A stretch of 64,000 nucleotides of DNA from Knoellia sinensis KCTC 19936 (GCF_000768705.1 NZ_AVPJ01000005.1:62001-126000); one strand, 5' to 3'; counted from the stretch's first letter, positions 16,710 to 26,344 are shown. Numbers and translations are program-made. The notes: a model not told the origin generated them from the letters alone.

Positions 16710-17885
16710 ATGACCACGCCAGCCGCCCCTGCCCACGCTGTGCCGCCCGAGGGCGTCTCAGCGTGGGTGACGATCGACCTCGACGCGATCTCCGACAACG
16801 TGCGCGAGCTTGCCCGGCGCTCGCCCGGCGCCGAGGTCATGGCAGTCGTCAAGGCAGACGCCTACGGCCACGGGCTCGTCCACAGCGCCCGCGCTGCTGT
16901 CGCGGGCGGTGCCTCGTGGCTTGCCGTCGCCCAGCTCACCGAGGCCCTCGAACTACGAGCCGCTGGTGTCACGACTCGGGCACTGACCTGGCTCTACGCG
17001 CCGGGCGCCGACTTCGGTGCCGCGATCGACGCCGACCTCGACATCTCGGTCGCTGCGCCATGGGCGCTCGACGCCGTCGCCGCTGCAGCCCGCGAGCGTG
17101 GCCGCGCCGCGCGCATCCACCTCAAGGTCGACACCGGTCTCGCCCGCAACGGCGCCTTGGGGCAGGGCTGGACCGACCTCATCGCCGCGGTCGGCCCGGT
17201 TGCCGCCGAGGGTGCCGTCGAGGTCATCGGTGTCTGGTCGCACTTCGCCCTCGCCGACGCGCCCCAACACCCGACCGTCCTGGCCCAACGCGAACTCTTC
17301 GTGGAGGCCGCCGCGGAACTCGAGCGAGCCGGCATACGACCGCAGTTCAGGCACCTCGCGAACTCGGCGGCGACGCTCACCAACCCCGATGCACACTTCG
17401 ACATCGTGCGGCCGGGCCTCGCCGTCTACGGACTGTCGCCCGTGCCCGATCTCGGGGCGCCCGAGGACTTCGGGCTGCGAGAGGCCATGCGAGTCACCGC
17501 GCGGCTTGCCCTGGTGAAGCATGCACTCGCGGGGCAGGGCGTGAGCTACGGCCACACCTACACGACGACGCAGGACACGACCCTCGGGCTCGTGCCGGTG
17601 GGCTACGCAGACGGGATCCCACGCCACGCCGGGTCGCTGGGCCCGGTCCAGGTCGACGGACAGCGGTTCACGATCGCTGGGCGGGTCTGCATGGACCAGT
17701 TCGTCCTCGACCTCGGTCCCACCTATGCCGGTGCTGCCGGTGACGAGGTCGTGATCCTCGGCCGTGGGGCCGACGGCGAGCCGACAGCACAGGACTGGGC
17801 GGCCGCCATCGGGACCATCAACTATGAGATCGTGACGCGGATCAGCGGCAGGTTGCCGCGGATCCTCGTCGGAGGAGGAGCCTGA
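16710..17885 (+). CDS. alr: Alanine racemase
   Basis: 391 residues. A PLP enzyme that makes D-alanine for peptidoglycan. The PLP lysine is K48 in VVKADAYGHG, and the second catalytic base is the Tyr in GVSYGHTYTT near residue 278. The N-terminal TIM barrel and C-terminal beta domain (RVCMDQFVLDLG) are complete. A -10-like TAGACT at 16694-16699 would give a leader of only a few bases. TGA overlaps the following ATG by one base, and the gene starts a six-gene run that ends with tsaD, an order conserved in mycobacteria (Rv3423c to Rv3419c). Confidence 0.95.
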   Translation: MTTPAAPAHAVPPEGVSAWVTIDLDAISDNVRELARRSPGAEVMAVVKADAYGHGLVHSARAAVAGGASWLAVAQLTEALELRAAGVTTRALTWLYAPGADFGAAIDADLDISVAAPWALDAVAAAARERGRAARIHLKVDTGLARNGALGQGWTDLIAAVGPVAAEGAVEVIGVWSHFALADAPQHPTVLAQRELFVEAAAELERAGIRPQFRHLANSAATLTNPDAHFDIVRPGLAVYGLSPVPDLGAPEDFGLREAMRVTARLALVKHALAGQGVSYGHTYTTTQDTTLGLVPVGYADGIPRHAGSLGPVQVDGQRFTIAGRVCMDQFVLDLGPTYAGAAGDEVVILGRGADGEPTAQDWAAAIGTINYEIVTRISGRLPRILVGGGA

Positions 17886-19123
17886 TGGCGCGCGTCGGGA
17901 AGGCCATCGGGATCGGGGCTGCAGCGGCTGCGGCAGCCGGTGCGGCTGCCGCCGGCGTGGCCGCAGACCGCGCCGCGGCAGATCGTCGCATCCTCGACGC
18001 GGTCGACCCCGACGTCGACTTCACGCATACCCCTGACGTCGAACTCGTCGCCGTGGCCACCGACGGAGTGAAGCTCCACGCCGAGATCGACACCCCCGAC
18101 GGCTGGGCGCCGGGTCAGCTCACCGTGGTGCTCTCGCACGGCTTCTGCCTCGCCATCCCGAGCTGGATCTTCCAGCGCCGGGCCCTGCTCGAGGCCGGCT
18201 ACCGGGTCGTGGTCTGGGACCAGCGCAGCCATGGTCGCTCGGACCGGTCGGAGATCGAGAACTGCACCATCGAGCAGCTCGGCCACGACCTGCGGGTCGT
18301 CATCGACACGGCGTGCCCCGAGGGCCCTCTCGTCCTCGTCGGTCACTCCATGGGTGGCATGACGACGATGTCCCTCGTGCGCCACCACGCTGAGCTCGTG
18401 CGCGAGCGCGTCCTCGCGGTGGCCTTTGTCGCGACCTCCGCCAATGGTGAGGGCCTCACCGATCTCGGCTTCGGGCCGCTCGTCGGGCGTGCGATCGGGC
18501 AGGCGGGGCCGCGGCTGCTCTCGCGGTTGGCGCCGCACCAGCGCTGGCTCGCCCCCGTCCGCCGCGCCGGCAAGACGATCGAGGATTCGATCGTCGACAA
18601 GTTCTCGTTCGACTCACCGGTGAGCGAGAAGCTCGTCCGGTTCACGTCCGACCTCATCCTCGCGACTCCGTTCGAGGTCATGGCGGCGTTCATCCCGGCG
18701 ATCCAGGGGCTGGACGAATACGAGTCCCTGACCGCGCTCGTCGACAAGGAGGTGCTCGTCGTCAACGGTGAGGGCGACCTCCTCACGCCTCCGAAGCACA
18801 GTGCTGCGATCGTTGACCGACTACCCGGTTCGGAGCACGTCGTCGTCCGCGACGCCGGGCACCTCATCATGCTCGAGCACCCCGAACTCGTGAGTTCCCA
18901 GATTCTCGAACTCATCGATCGCGCCACGGTCGACCTGGAGCTCGGAATCCCGGTAGCCGCCAAACCTCGGGTCCGCCGGTTCATCACCGACATCGGCCGG
19001 AGGCGTCGCGTGCGCAGGGCTCGTCGTGCCGAGTCGGTGACCCAGGCCCGGAGGCAGGCGTCGAAGGCGGCTCGTGCCAAGGTGGCCAAGCCGGGCGCGG
19101 CCAGAGACCGCGGAGCATCGTGA
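17885..19123 (+). CDS. Alpha/beta-hydrolase with Ala-rich N-terminal segment and basic tail
   Basis: 412 residues. An Ala/Gly-rich N-terminal stretch (about 8-30) could be a membrane anchor. The hydrolase domain (about 45-330) has the nucleophile elbow GHSMGGM near residue 155, an oxyanion region SHGFCL, a strand followed by NGEGDLLTPP (acidic residue) and a late His in DAGHLIMLEHPE, so the catalytic triad is intact. The last 60 residues are very basic (RRRRVRRARRAESV) and may bind nucleic acid or membrane. The gene sits between alr and tsaE, where an alpha/beta-hydrolase is common in actinobacteria. The substrate is unknown. Confidence 0.85.
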   Translation: MARVGKAIGIGAAAAAAAGAAAAGVAADRAAADRRILDAVDPDVDFTHTPDVELVAVATDGVKLHAEIDTPDGWAPGQLTVVLSHGFCLAIPSWIFQRRALLEAGYRVVVWDQRSHGRSDRSEIENCTIEQLGHDLRVVIDTACPEGPLVLVGHSMGGMTTMSLVRHHAELVRERVLAVAFVATSANGEGLTDLGFGPLVGRAIGQAGPRLLSRLAPHQRWLAPVRRAGKTIEDSIVDKFSFDSPVSEKLVRFTSDLILATPFEVMAAFIPAIQGLDEYESLTALVDKEVLVVNGEGDLLTPPKHSAAIVDRLPGSEHVVVRDAGHLIMLEHPELVSSQILELIDRATVDLELGIPVAAKPRVRRFITDIGRRRRVRRARRAESVTQARRQASKAARAKVAKPGAARDRGAS

Positions 19124-19578
19124 CCCAGCCCGTCGTGCTGCCGACGGCAGAGGACACCCGTGCCTTCGGTGAGCGACTGGCGGGCAATCTGCGCGCGGGC
19201 GACCTCGTGATCCTCACCGGCGGACTCGGAGCTGGCAAGACGACGTTCACCCAGGGCCTGGCCGAAGGCCTGGGCGTGCGCGGGCCGATCACCTCGCCCA
19301 CGTTCGTCATCGCCCGCGTGCACCCCACTCTCGTGGACGGTCCGCCGCTCGTGCACGTCGACGCCTATCGACTGGGCGGGTTCGCCGAACTCGACGACCT
19401 CGACCTCGACGCAGACCTGGAGGCGAGCGTCACCGTGGTCGAATGGGGGCACGGCCTCGCCGAGGACCTCTCCGATGATCGCCTCGAGATCATCCTCGAG
19501 GCTGACCCACAGACCGAATCGCGCCGCGTCCTCGTCACCGGGCATGGCGACCGGTGGAAGGCTGGTGTTCCGTGGTGA
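19120..19578 (+). CDS. tsaE: tRNA t6A synthesis ATPase TsaE
   Basis: 152 residues. TsaE is the P-loop ATPase that activates the TsaB-TsaD complex making N6-threonylcarbamoyladenosine at position 37 of ANN-decoding tRNAs. Walker A is GGLGAGKTTFTQ near residue 28; TSPTFVIAR and VEWGHGLAEDL are conserved TsaE blocks. GTG start in a four-base GTGA overlap with the hydrolase. Confidence 0.93.
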   Translation: MTQPVVLPTAEDTRAFGERLAGNLRAGDLVILTGGLGAGKTTFTQGLAEGLGVRGPITSPTFVIARVHPTLVDGPPLVHVDAYRLGGFAELDDLDLDADLEASVTVVEWGHGLAEDLSDDRLEIILEADPQTESRRVLVTGHGDRWKAGVPW

Positions 19579-20228
19579 TCCTCGCGATCGACACCTCGAC
19601 CACTGCGATCACGGTCGCCCTGCATGACGACTCGGACGTGATCGCAGCGAAGTCGCACCTCGACGCGCGCGCACACACCGAATGGGTCGCGCCCCTCATC
19701 GCTGCCTGCCTGGATGAATCCAGCCGAGTCCCTGCCGATCTCACCGCGGTGGCGGTCGGCAACGGACCTGGTCCGTTCACGGGTTTGCGGGTCGGGATCG
19801 TCACGGGACTGACGATGGCCCACACGCTCGGCATCCCGGCATACGGGATCTGCAGTCTCGACGTCCTTGCCGAGCAGGCCGCGCCCATCGTGGATGGTGA
19901 GTTCGTCGTCGCGACCGACGCTCGACGCAAGGAGGTCTACTGGAGCCGGTATGCCGTCCGGTCCGGTTCCGTGGAACGGCTCACCGAACCTGCCGTGGAC
20001 CGTCCCGGAGACCTGCCCGAGGAGGTGCGGTCACTGCCCACTGTCGGGCGCGGACCGGTGCTCTATCCGGACCTGTTCCCGACGAGTGTTCCCGTGCTCG
20101 ACGTCGACGCGGCGGTACTGGCTCGGCTGGCGGTGACGCGGTCGAAGGCGGGGGAGCCGATGCCGGTGGAGCCGCTCTACCTGCGCCGCCCCGACGCTCT
20201 GACGACCGCCGAACGGGCAGCGAAATGA
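19575..20228 (+). CDS. tsaB: t6A synthesis protein TsaB
   Basis: 217 residues from GTG 19575, chosen because it makes the same four-base overlap as its neighbours and begins directly with the family N-terminus ILAIDTSTTAITVAL. Earlier in-frame starts (ATG 19554, GTG 19572) exist. TsaB is an inactive ASKHA paralogue that scaffolds TsaD. NGPGPFTGLRVGIVTGLTMA near residue 65 is the diagnostic block. tsaC is not in this window. Confidence 0.9.
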   Translation: MILAIDTSTTAITVALHDDSDVIAAKSHLDARAHTEWVAPLIAACLDESSRVPADLTAVAVGNGPGPFTGLRVGIVTGLTMAHTLGIPAYGICSLDVLAEQAAPIVDGEFVVATDARRKEVYWSRYAVRSGSVERLTEPAVDRPGDLPEEVRSLPTVGRGPVLYPDLFPTSVPVLDVDAAVLARLAVTRSKAGEPMPVEPLYLRRPDALTTAERAAK

Positions 20229-20689
20229 CCGCCACCCGAGAACTGGCCTGGACCGACATCCCGGAGTTGGCGCGGCTCGAGGGAGAGGCATTCCCCGACG
20301 ACGCGTGGTCCGAGGCGTCCTGGTGGAGCGAGTTGGCCGGTCGGCCGCGCCGCGACTACCTGGTGGTGGAACGCGAAGGCGAGTTGGCGGCATACGGAGG
20401 AATCGACCGCGGCGGCCAGGTCGCTGACCTCATGACCATCACGGTCGTGCCCGGGCACCGGGGGAGTGGGCTCGGCGATGGGCTGCTCGATGAGCTGGAG
20501 TCGCGTGCCGAGTCCGACGGCGCCGAGGCCATGATGCTCGAGGTCCGTGCGGACAACGCACCGGCCAAGGCGCTCTATGACCGACGCGGCTACGAGGTGC
20601 TGAGGGTTCGCCGGGGCTACTACCAGCCGGGCAACGTCGATGCCTTGGTGATGCGAAAGCTGTTGGGAGAGAGGGGAACTCAGGCATGA
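20225..20689 (+). CDS. rimI: Ribosomal-protein S18-type N-acetyltransferase RimI
   Basis: 154 residues, one GNAT domain. The acetyl-CoA loop is [17 protein letters not shown] (about 77-93), followed by [20 protein letters not shown], the RimI signature. ATGA overlaps at both ends with tsaB and tsaD. RimI is encoded with tsaB/tsaD in many bacteria. The name is positional as well as sequence-based; the actual acetylated protein in this host is not known. Confidence 0.88.
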   Translation: MTATRELAWTDIPELARLEGEAFPDDAWSEASWWSELAGRPRRDYLVVEREGELAAYGGIDRGGQVADLMTITVVPGHRGSGLGDGLLDELESRAESDGAEAMMLEVRADNAPAKALYDRRGYEVLRVRRGYYQPGNVDALVMRKLLGERGTQA

Positions 20690-21732
20690 GCGCGGAGCAG
20701 CCACTCGTTCTCGGCATCGAGACGTCCTGCGACGAGACCGGTGTCGGCATCGTGCGCGGCGAGACCCTGCTGGTCGATGCCGTTGCGAGCAGCGTCGATG
20801 ATCACGCGCGCTTCGGTGGCGTCGTGCCGGAGGTGGCGAGCCGCGCCCACCTCGAGGAGATGGTTCCGACGATCGAGCGGGCCTGCCAGCAGGCCGGTGT
20901 CGAGCTGCGTGACCTCGACGCGATCTCGGTGACGTCCGGGCCGGGTCTGGCCGGCTCTCTCATGGTCGGCGTCGCGTCGGCCAAGGCTTTGGCCCTGTCG
21001 CTCGGGGTCCCGCTCTATGGCGTCAACCACCTCGCGTCGCACGTGGCCGTGGATATCGTCGAGCACGGCCCACTGCCCGAGCCGACCATGGCACTGCTCG
21101 TCTCCGGTGGTCACTCATCGCTGCTCCTCGTCCCCGACGTGACGTCGGACATCCGCAGCCTGGGTTCGACGATCGACGATGCCGCGGGGGAGGCGTTCGA
21201 CAAGGTGGCGCGGGTCCTTGGCCTGCCGTTCCCCGGTGGGCCCTACATCGACCGGGCCGCACGAGAGGGGGAGGTCACCATCGACTTCCCGCGCGGGCTC
21301 ACGACGGGTCGCGACATGGAGCGCCACCGCTTCGACTTCTCGTTCTCGGGGCTCAAGACGGCAGTGTCGCGCTGGGTTCAGGCGCGCGAGGCAGCGGGGG
21401 AGCCTGTGCCCGTGGCCGACGTCGCCGCGTCCTTCCAGGAAGCCGTCGTCGATGTGCTCACCCGCAAGGCTGTGCTCGCCTGCAAGGAGCAGGGTGCCCA
21501 GCACCTCCAGATCGGTGGTGGGGTTGCCGCGAACTCGCGGCTGCGGGCGATGGCTCAGTCACGGTGCGATGACGCGGGGATCGAGCTTCGGGTTCCTCGG
21601 CCGGGGCTGTGCACCGACAACGGGGCGATGGTGGCTGCGCTCGGTGCGCAGATGGTGCTCAAGGGCCGCGACGCCTCGCGCCTCGACCTGCCCGCAGACT
21701 CCTCCATGCCGGTCACCCAGATCCAGGCCTGA
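20686..21732 (+). CDS. tsaD: tRNA t6A transferase TsaD
   Basis: 348 residues. The catalytic subunit that transfers threonylcarbamoyl to A37. ASKHA fold with [13 protein letters not shown] at the N-terminus, the metal-ligand pair in [11 protein letters not shown] near residue 110, [12 protein letters not shown], and [11 protein letters not shown] near 270. It is the last gene of the overlapping run and is followed by a 170-base gap holding a 19-bp inverted repeat. Confidence 0.95.
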   Translation: MSAEQPLVLGIETSCDETGVGIVRGETLLVDAVASSVDDHARFGGVVPEVASRAHLEEMVPTIERACQQAGVELRDLDAISVTSGPGLAGSLMVGVASAKALALSLGVPLYGVNHLASHVAVDIVEHGPLPEPTMALLVSGGHSSLLLVPDVTSDIRSLGSTIDDAAGEAFDKVARVLGLPFPGGPYIDRAAREGEVTIDFPRGLTTGRDMERHRFDFSFSGLKTAVSRWVQAREAAGEPVPVADVAASFQEAVVDVLTRKAVLACKEQGAQHLQIGGGVAANSRLRAMAQSRCDDAGIELRVPRPGLCTDNGAMVAALGAQMVLKGRDASRLDLPADSSMPVTQIQA

Positions 21733-21754
21733 GGGTCGGCCCGGACGGGATCGC

Positions 21755-21843
21755 CCTGCCGGCGGACGATCAGCCCGGCATCGCCTACCCGCGGCACGCC
21801 GGTGGGGGCACAGGTCCGCGACGGCTGATCGTCCGCCGGCAGG
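21755..21843. repeat. Perfect 19-bp inverted repeat with a 51-base centre
   Basis: Arms 21755-21773 and 21825-21843 (CCTGCCGGCGGACGATCAG) are exactly complementary. The long centre argues against a simple intrinsic terminator and for a structured element or repeat between the convergent tsaD and the GH3 gene. No gene is visible in this gap. Confidence 0.5.
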
Positions 21844-21902
21844 AGGCTGGTTTCCGCACGAGCTGATAGTCCGGCGGCGGACCTGCACGCTGTGGCTGCA
21901 GC

Positions 21903-23186
21903 TCAGCCGCAGCTGATGAGGCCCATCCGCTCCTTGAGGGCGACGACGCGCAGGACCGAGGTCTCGACGAGGTTGGCGAAGTCCTCGTCTGCGCGTGCCT
22001 TCTCGGCGATCGCCTCGATCATCGTCGGCACCGACTCCGGGTCACCGGTGAGCAGGATGTCGCCCCCGGCCTCGATGTAGCTCACGGCCCGCTCGTCCGC
22101 GGGGATCGACCGGACGGCCTTGGCGTTCATGTCATCGGTGATGACGACGCCGTCGTAGCCCAGCTGCCCACGCAGCAGGCCGTTGATGATCGGCTTGCTG
22201 AACATCGCGTGCGTGTTGGTCTTGTCGAGGCCCGGGTACTTCGCCGAGCCGACCATGACGAGTCCTGCGCCGGCCTTGACGCCGGCCGTGAACGGGGCGA
22301 GGTAGGGGTCCTTCGGGGTGGCCACGGTGTCGGTGATGCCGGTGGCGTTGAAGTCGGTGTTGCTCTTGATGCGACCCAGGCCCGGGAAGTGCTTGACCGT
22401 TCCCATGACGCCGCCATCGATCATGCCCTTGAGGAACGCCGTCGACGCCTTGGTCACCGTGGCGGGGTCGGAGCCGTACTGACGACCCCACTTGCCGATC
22501 GGCTCGTTGGCCTTGCCGATCTCCGCAGGAACCGTGTCGGTCACGGGTGCGAGGTTGACGTTGATCCCGACGGCCTTGAGCTCCCCCGCCCAGCCCTTGG
22601 CGGCCGCCGTGAGCTCGCTGGACGACATCTGTGCCTGGACCTTGGCCGTCGGAGGCTTCGAGAAGCCCTCTCCGCGCAACTGACGCACCTCGCCACCCTC
22701 TTGGTCCGCCGCCAGCAACAGGGGGATGCCGGCCGTGGCGTCTTCCGTGGCCTGCTCCTGAAGGTGCGCGCTGGTCGCCTTGACGCGCTCGGCGCCATCC
22801 CATCCGCCGAGGTAGATGACGTTGCCGACGTGCTGCTCCTCGATGAGCGAGTCGAGGGCCGTGCGGGAGGCGGCGGTGTCGAAGGCAACCATGAGGAGCT
22901 GGCCGAGCGCCTGCTCCTCGGTCAGAGCGGCGGCCTTCTGTCGAGCACAGGACCCTGCGGTGACGGGTCCCGTGGCCGAGCCCGACGAGCTGGGGGCGGT
23001 CGAGCCGCTCGCGCCCCCTGTCGGCGACGAGGACGTGCCGGAGCCGGGCCCACTTCCGGTCGGAGCGCTGGACGCGCCGTCCTCGGGCGAGGACCCTCCA
23101 CAACCGGCGGCGAGGGCGCCGACGAGGGCGAGCGCCACGGCGGAGGCGAAGCGGGGACGGGCAAGGGCTGTGGAGCGGGAAGTCAC
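21903..23186 (-). CDS. GH3-family N-acetylglucosaminidase-like lipoprotein
   Basis: 427 residues. The N-terminus has a lipobox ALAAGC near residue 28 after a hydrophobic segment, so the mature protein is probably lipid-anchored outside the membrane. A 55-residue Ser/Gly/Thr-rich linker follows. The GH3 barrel has DQEGGEVRQLRGEG, TVKHFPGLGR (NagZ-type KHFPG) and VITDDMNAKAV. The family releases N-acetylglucosamine from peptidoglycan fragments. GTG 23186 is chosen because TACCGT lies exactly 6 bases upstream; the in-frame ATG 23213 would lie beyond it. It is divergent from the nucleoside hydrolase, with 38 bases between start codons. Confidence 0.85.
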   Translation of the reverse strand: MTSRSTALARPRFASAVALALVGALAAGCGGSSPEDGASSAPTGSGPGSGTSSSPTGGASGSTAPSSSGSATGPVTAGSCARQKAAALTEEQALGQLLMVAFDTAASRTALDSLIEEQHVGNVIYLGGWDGAERVKATSAHLQEQATEDATAGIPLLLAADQEGGEVRQLRGEGFSKPPTAKVQAQMSSSELTAAAKGWAGELKAVGINVNLAPVTDTVPAEIGKANEPIGKWGRQYGSDPATVTKASTAFLKGMIDGGVMGTVKHFPGLGRIKSNTDFNATGITDTVATPKDPYLAPFTAGVKAGAGLVMVGSAKYPGLDKTNTHAMFSKPIINGLLRGQLGYDGVVITDDMNAKAVRSIPADERAVSYIEAGGDILLTGDPESVPTMIEAIAEKARADEDFANLVETSVLRVVALKERMGLISCG

Positions 23187-23224
23187 CCCCAGACGGTAGT
23201 CGACGCACCGCATACCCTCGGACC
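23187..23224. promoter_or_regulatory. Compact divergent leaderless promoter pair
   Basis: On the minus strand TACCGT (23193-23198) is 6 bases from GTG 23186. On the plus strand TACCCT (23213-23218) is 6 bases from ATG 23225. The two polymerase footprints must overlap, so the genes probably compete or share a regulator. Confidence 0.5.
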
Positions 23225-24199
23225 ATGCCTACCCCCGTGATCCTCGACGTCGACACCGGAGTGGACGACGCGTGCGCCCTCATGCTCGCTGCGCTGCACC
23301 CTGACCTGGACCTCCGTGCTGTCACGTGCGCGGGCGGCAACGCGCCTCTTCCCGACGTCGTCCGCAACACGCTCACCGTCCTCGAGGCGTGCGACCACGC
23401 GCACGTCCCGGTGGGCGCCGGAGCCTCCCACCCCCTGCTCGAACGCCCGGTCGACGCCCGCCACGTCCACGGCGACGACGGGATGGCCGACCTCGGGTGG
23501 CCCGGGCCGAAGCACGCCGTCGATCCGCGCCACGCGATCGACCTCCTCCGGGAGACCATCGACGCCGCGCACGCCGAGGGCACGCCGATCACCCTCGTTC
23601 CCCTCGCACCGATGACGAACATCGCCCTGCTTGCGCGCATGTATCCCGAGTCCTTCGCGCGCATCGGCCGCATCGTCTTCATGGGTGGCGGCGCCATGGT
23701 GAGCAACGCGACGGCGGCCGCCGAGTTCAACGTCTTCCACGACCCGGAGGCGACCGCGGTGGTGCTCGATGCGAGCGTCGACCACGACGTCCCGGTGACG
23801 ATGTATGGCCTCGACGTCTTCTATGGTCCGCAGGTCACGCTGGCCGACGCCGACGAGCTCGCCGCCCTCGACGAGCGTGGGCCCGGTGCCCTCGGCGCGG
23901 GACTCATGCGGTTCATGAGCCACCGCTTCGACAGCGACCGCGCGACGATCGGCGATGCGGGGGCGGTCGCGATGCTCGTCGACCCCGAGGCGGTCCGGAG
24001 CGAGCGACTCCCGGTGCGCGTCGAGCTCTCCGGCACGTGGACGCGCGGCCGCACGATCGTCGACACGCGTGACTGGTCCGGCGACATGGAGCACGACCCG
24101 CACGGACTCGCGCACGCCCACGTCGACGTCGCCCTCGAGATCGACGGGCCGCGCGTGGCGAAGCTCTGGCTCGACACCATCCGCCAGGTCGGTCGTTGA
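23225..24199 (+). CDS. Inosine-uridine-preferring nucleoside hydrolase family protein
   Basis: 324 residues. The calcium-binding aspartate cluster DVDTGVDDACAL is at residues 7-18, the usual position for this family, and PLAPMTNIALL and FMGGGAM follow near 120 and 150. It cleaves ribonucleosides to base and ribose. It overlaps the downstream PfkB kinase by one base, which makes biochemical sense: the kinase could phosphorylate the released ribose. Substrate preference cannot be set from sequence. Confidence 0.9.
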   Translation: MPTPVILDVDTGVDDACALMLAALHPDLDLRAVTCAGGNAPLPDVVRNTLTVLEACDHAHVPVGAGASHPLLERPVDARHVHGDDGMADLGWPGPKHAVDPRHAIDLLRETIDAAHAEGTPITLVPLAPMTNIALLARMYPESFARIGRIVFMGGGAMVSNATAAAEFNVFHDPEATAVVLDASVDHDVPVTMYGLDVFYGPQVTLADADELAALDERGPGALGAGLMRFMSHRFDSDRATIGDAGAVAMLVDPEAVRSERLPVRVELSGTWTRGRTIVDTRDWSGDMEHDPHGLAHAHVDVALEIDGPRVAKLWLDTIRQVGR

Positions 24200-25029
24200 T
24201 GGGGCGCGTCATGGTGCTCGGGTCGCTCAACGTCGACCTCGTCACCCGCGTCGAGCGCCACCCGCAGCCTGGCGAGACCCTCCTCGGCGAGGGGCTCGAG
24301 CAGCTCGCCGGAGGCAAGGGAGCCAACCAGGCCGTGGCAGCCGCGGCAGCGGGCGCACAGGTCCACATGGTCGGGTGCGTCGGCAACGACGCGGGCGGGA
24401 CGGCATACGTGGAACGCCTGTCCCGCAAGGGAATCGACGTGTCAGGCATCCGCACGGTCGAGGGGCAGGCGAGCGGCCACGCCCTGATCGCCGTCGACGA
24501 GCGTGGCGAGAACTCGATCATCGTCATCCCCGGCGCCAACGGACTCCTTGGCGACGCCGAGGTTGCTGCTGTCGACGACCTCGCCCCCGGCGACGTGCTC
24601 CTCATGCAGCTCGAGGTGCCGCTCCCCATCGTCTGTGGTGCCGCCCGGCGAGCGGCTCACCGTGGCGCTCGGGTCGTCATCAACACTGCCCCGTATGCCG
24701 CCCTCCCGCCTGACGTCGTCGCGCTCGCTGACCCGGTGGTCGCCAACGAGCACGAGATGGCGGCGCTCGCGGAGTCCGGCGCGGTGCCGGGCTCGCTGCT
24801 CGTGACCTTCGGCGCCAACGGTGCCTCGTGGGACGGGGAGTCAGTGCCGGCCCACCGGGTGCACCCGACCCGCGTGCGGGACACGACCGGAGCGGGCGAC
24901 GCGTTCTGTGGGGCACTGGCCGCGGCGTTGGCCGACGGAGCGGACCGCGCGACCGCACTCGACCGAGCCCTGGCCGCTGGCGCTGCAGCCGTCCAGCACG
25001 ACGGAGCCCAGCCCGACCCCCACCTCTGA
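24199..25029 (+). CDS. PfkB-family sugar kinase, ribokinase-like
   Basis: 276 residues, slightly short for ribokinase (about 300). VLGSLNVDLVTRV at the start, LAGGKGANQAVAAAAAG near residue 36 (PfkB motif 1) and DTTGAGDAFCGALAAAL near 230 (motif 2 with catalytic Asp and anion hole) are intact. ATG 24199 overlaps the previous TGA; a TTG three bases earlier is less likely. Pairing with a nucleoside hydrolase supports ribose as substrate, which is inference. Confidence 0.85.
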   Translation: MGRVMVLGSLNVDLVTRVERHPQPGETLLGEGLEQLAGGKGANQAVAAAAAGAQVHMVGCVGNDAGGTAYVERLSRKGIDVSGIRTVEGQASGHALIAVDERGENSIIVIPGANGLLGDAEVAAVDDLAPGDVLLMQLEVPLPIVCGAARRAAHRGARVVINTAPYAALPPDVVALADPVVANEHEMAALAESGAVPGSLLVTFGANGASWDGESVPAHRVHPTRVRDTTGAGDAFCGALAAALADGADRATALDRALAAGAAAVQHDGAQPDPHL

Positions 25030-25031
25030 CC

Positions 25032-25102
25032 CCCCGACTTATTGCCCGTTTGGCCAGTTCGTCGCTGCGCTCCTCACTGGCCAAACGGGCAATAAGTCGG
25101 GG
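25032..25102. repeat. Palindromic element, perfect 27-bp arms (family A, copy 1)
   Basis: Arms 25032-25058 and 25076-25102 are exactly complementary (CCCCGACTTATTGCCCGTTT at the outer end). The 17-base loop TCGTCGCTGCGCTCCTC is shared with the copy at 29723-29791 and, with changes, with the copies at 56701-56838. It separates the convergent kinase and methyltransferase genes, where it may terminate both. Confidence 0.7.
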
Positions 25103-25105
25103 TTG

Positions 25106-26344
25106 TCAGGCGGGGGAGACGATGAGCGCGGTCGGGGCGCCGCCCACGCGCGTCAGGACGGCAGTCGCCTGTTCGCCGCTACCGGCCTTCGTGCCGATCT
25201 TGAGGTCGCGCCGCAGCTGCTCGTCGTCGAGGCGCACCCCGCGCTTCTTGATCGTCAGCCCGGTGACGTTGTTCTCGCGGAGCCAGCCACGCAGGGTCTT
25301 GACGGTGAACGGCATCGCCTCGTGGACGGCATACCGGCGGGTGTATTCGAGCGTCACGTCACGGGAGGCCAGGACGTAGCCGGTGCCCTCGTCGGACTCG
25401 ACGCCACCGGTGGCCCGGGTCACGGCACCCACGAGCCCTGCCCGGATCACCGCCTTGTCGACATCGTGCAGCCACGGGCCCACGTCAGTGAGGGAGGAGG
25501 CGACGGGCCTCGAGCGATCTGCCATCGACTCGTCCACGACGACGGGCAGGGAATCTGCCGACATGACGCGCGCGGTGCGGCCAGCATTCATGACCAGCGG
25601 ACCCCACCAGATGGCGCATTCGACGACGTCGCCCTCCCACGAGGTCCACTGCGCCTCTGTGCCGTCGGGGATCGCGCCATGGTCGAAGCCAGGGCTCAGC
25701 TTCACGCCCGTGGCCGGGACGGCCGCAGCCACCTGCTGGACGAAGTCCCACGACGGCGCGATGTCGTCGAGTCGGAAGGTGCGTCGCGTGCGCCCAGTGA
25801 TGTCTGCGACGCCGCGCGTCCGGCGTGCCGGGTCGAGCCAGGCGCCGACGCGGTTGCGACCGGGTTCGTAGCCGAAGCGCACGTCCTCGGCCCGACCGAC
25901 GCGGGCGCGGGAGTCGGGCCATGGGCGCAGGTTCGCGTCGGCGACCGCTGCCGTCACCGGGTCGGAGTCGACCGCGCGCACCGTGACGCCCAAGGAGGAG
26001 AGCGTGACCGAGTCGGCCCCGATGCCGCAGCCCAGGTCGTGGACCGTGGCGAGGCTGGCCCGGCTGAACCGGTGTGCGTGCGCCACGGCAACCTCGAGTC
26101 GCGTCGCCTGCTCCAGGCCGTCGGCCGTGAAGAGCATGTCGTCGGCGAACTCGCCGAACTTGGCCCGCGCGCGGGCGCGCAGTCGCTGCTGGGTCAGGGC
26201 TGCCGACGCGAGGTCAGGACTGTGGCCAGCACTGCGCAAACGGTCGTGGAGGGCGAGCACGGAGCCGTCGCTGTAGGGCGGGAGGGAACGCAAGAGCTCC
26301 TGGCCATCGGGGGCTGCCAATGCCCTCACGCTGCTCACGTCCAC
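25106..26344 (-). CDS. Class I SAM-dependent methyltransferase with THUMP-like C-terminus
   Basis: 412 residues from GTG 26344. The N-terminal 80 residues are helical (RLRARARAKFGEFADDMLFT). The Rossmann methyltransferase core begins near residue 100 with VHDLGCGIGADSVTL and continues with VRAVDSDPVTA. The conserved C-terminal block TIKKRGVRLDDEQLRRDLKI (about 365-385) is typical of the actinobacterial proteins annotated as THUMP-like methyltransferases. An RNA substrate is likely but unproven. The stop is 4 bases from the palindrome. Confidence 0.8.
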   Translation of the reverse strand: MDVSSVRALAAPDGQELLRSLPPYSDGSVLALHDRLRSAGHSPDLASAALTQQRLRARARAKFGEFADDMLFTADGLEQATRLEVAVAHAHRFSRASLATVHDLGCGIGADSVTLSSLGVTVRAVDSDPVTAAVADANLRPWPDSRARVGRAEDVRFGYEPGRNRVGAWLDPARRTRGVADITGRTRRTFRLDDIAPSWDFVQQVAAAVPATGVKLSPGFDHGAIPDGTEAQWTSWEGDVVECAIWWGPLVMNAGRTARVMSADSLPVVVDESMADRSRPVASSLTDVGPWLHDVDKAVIRAGLVGAVTRATGGVESDEGTGYVLASRDVTLEYTRRYAVHEAMPFTVKTLRGWLRENNVTGLTIKKRGVRLDDEQLRRDLKIGTKAGSGEQATAVLTRVGGAPTALIVSPA

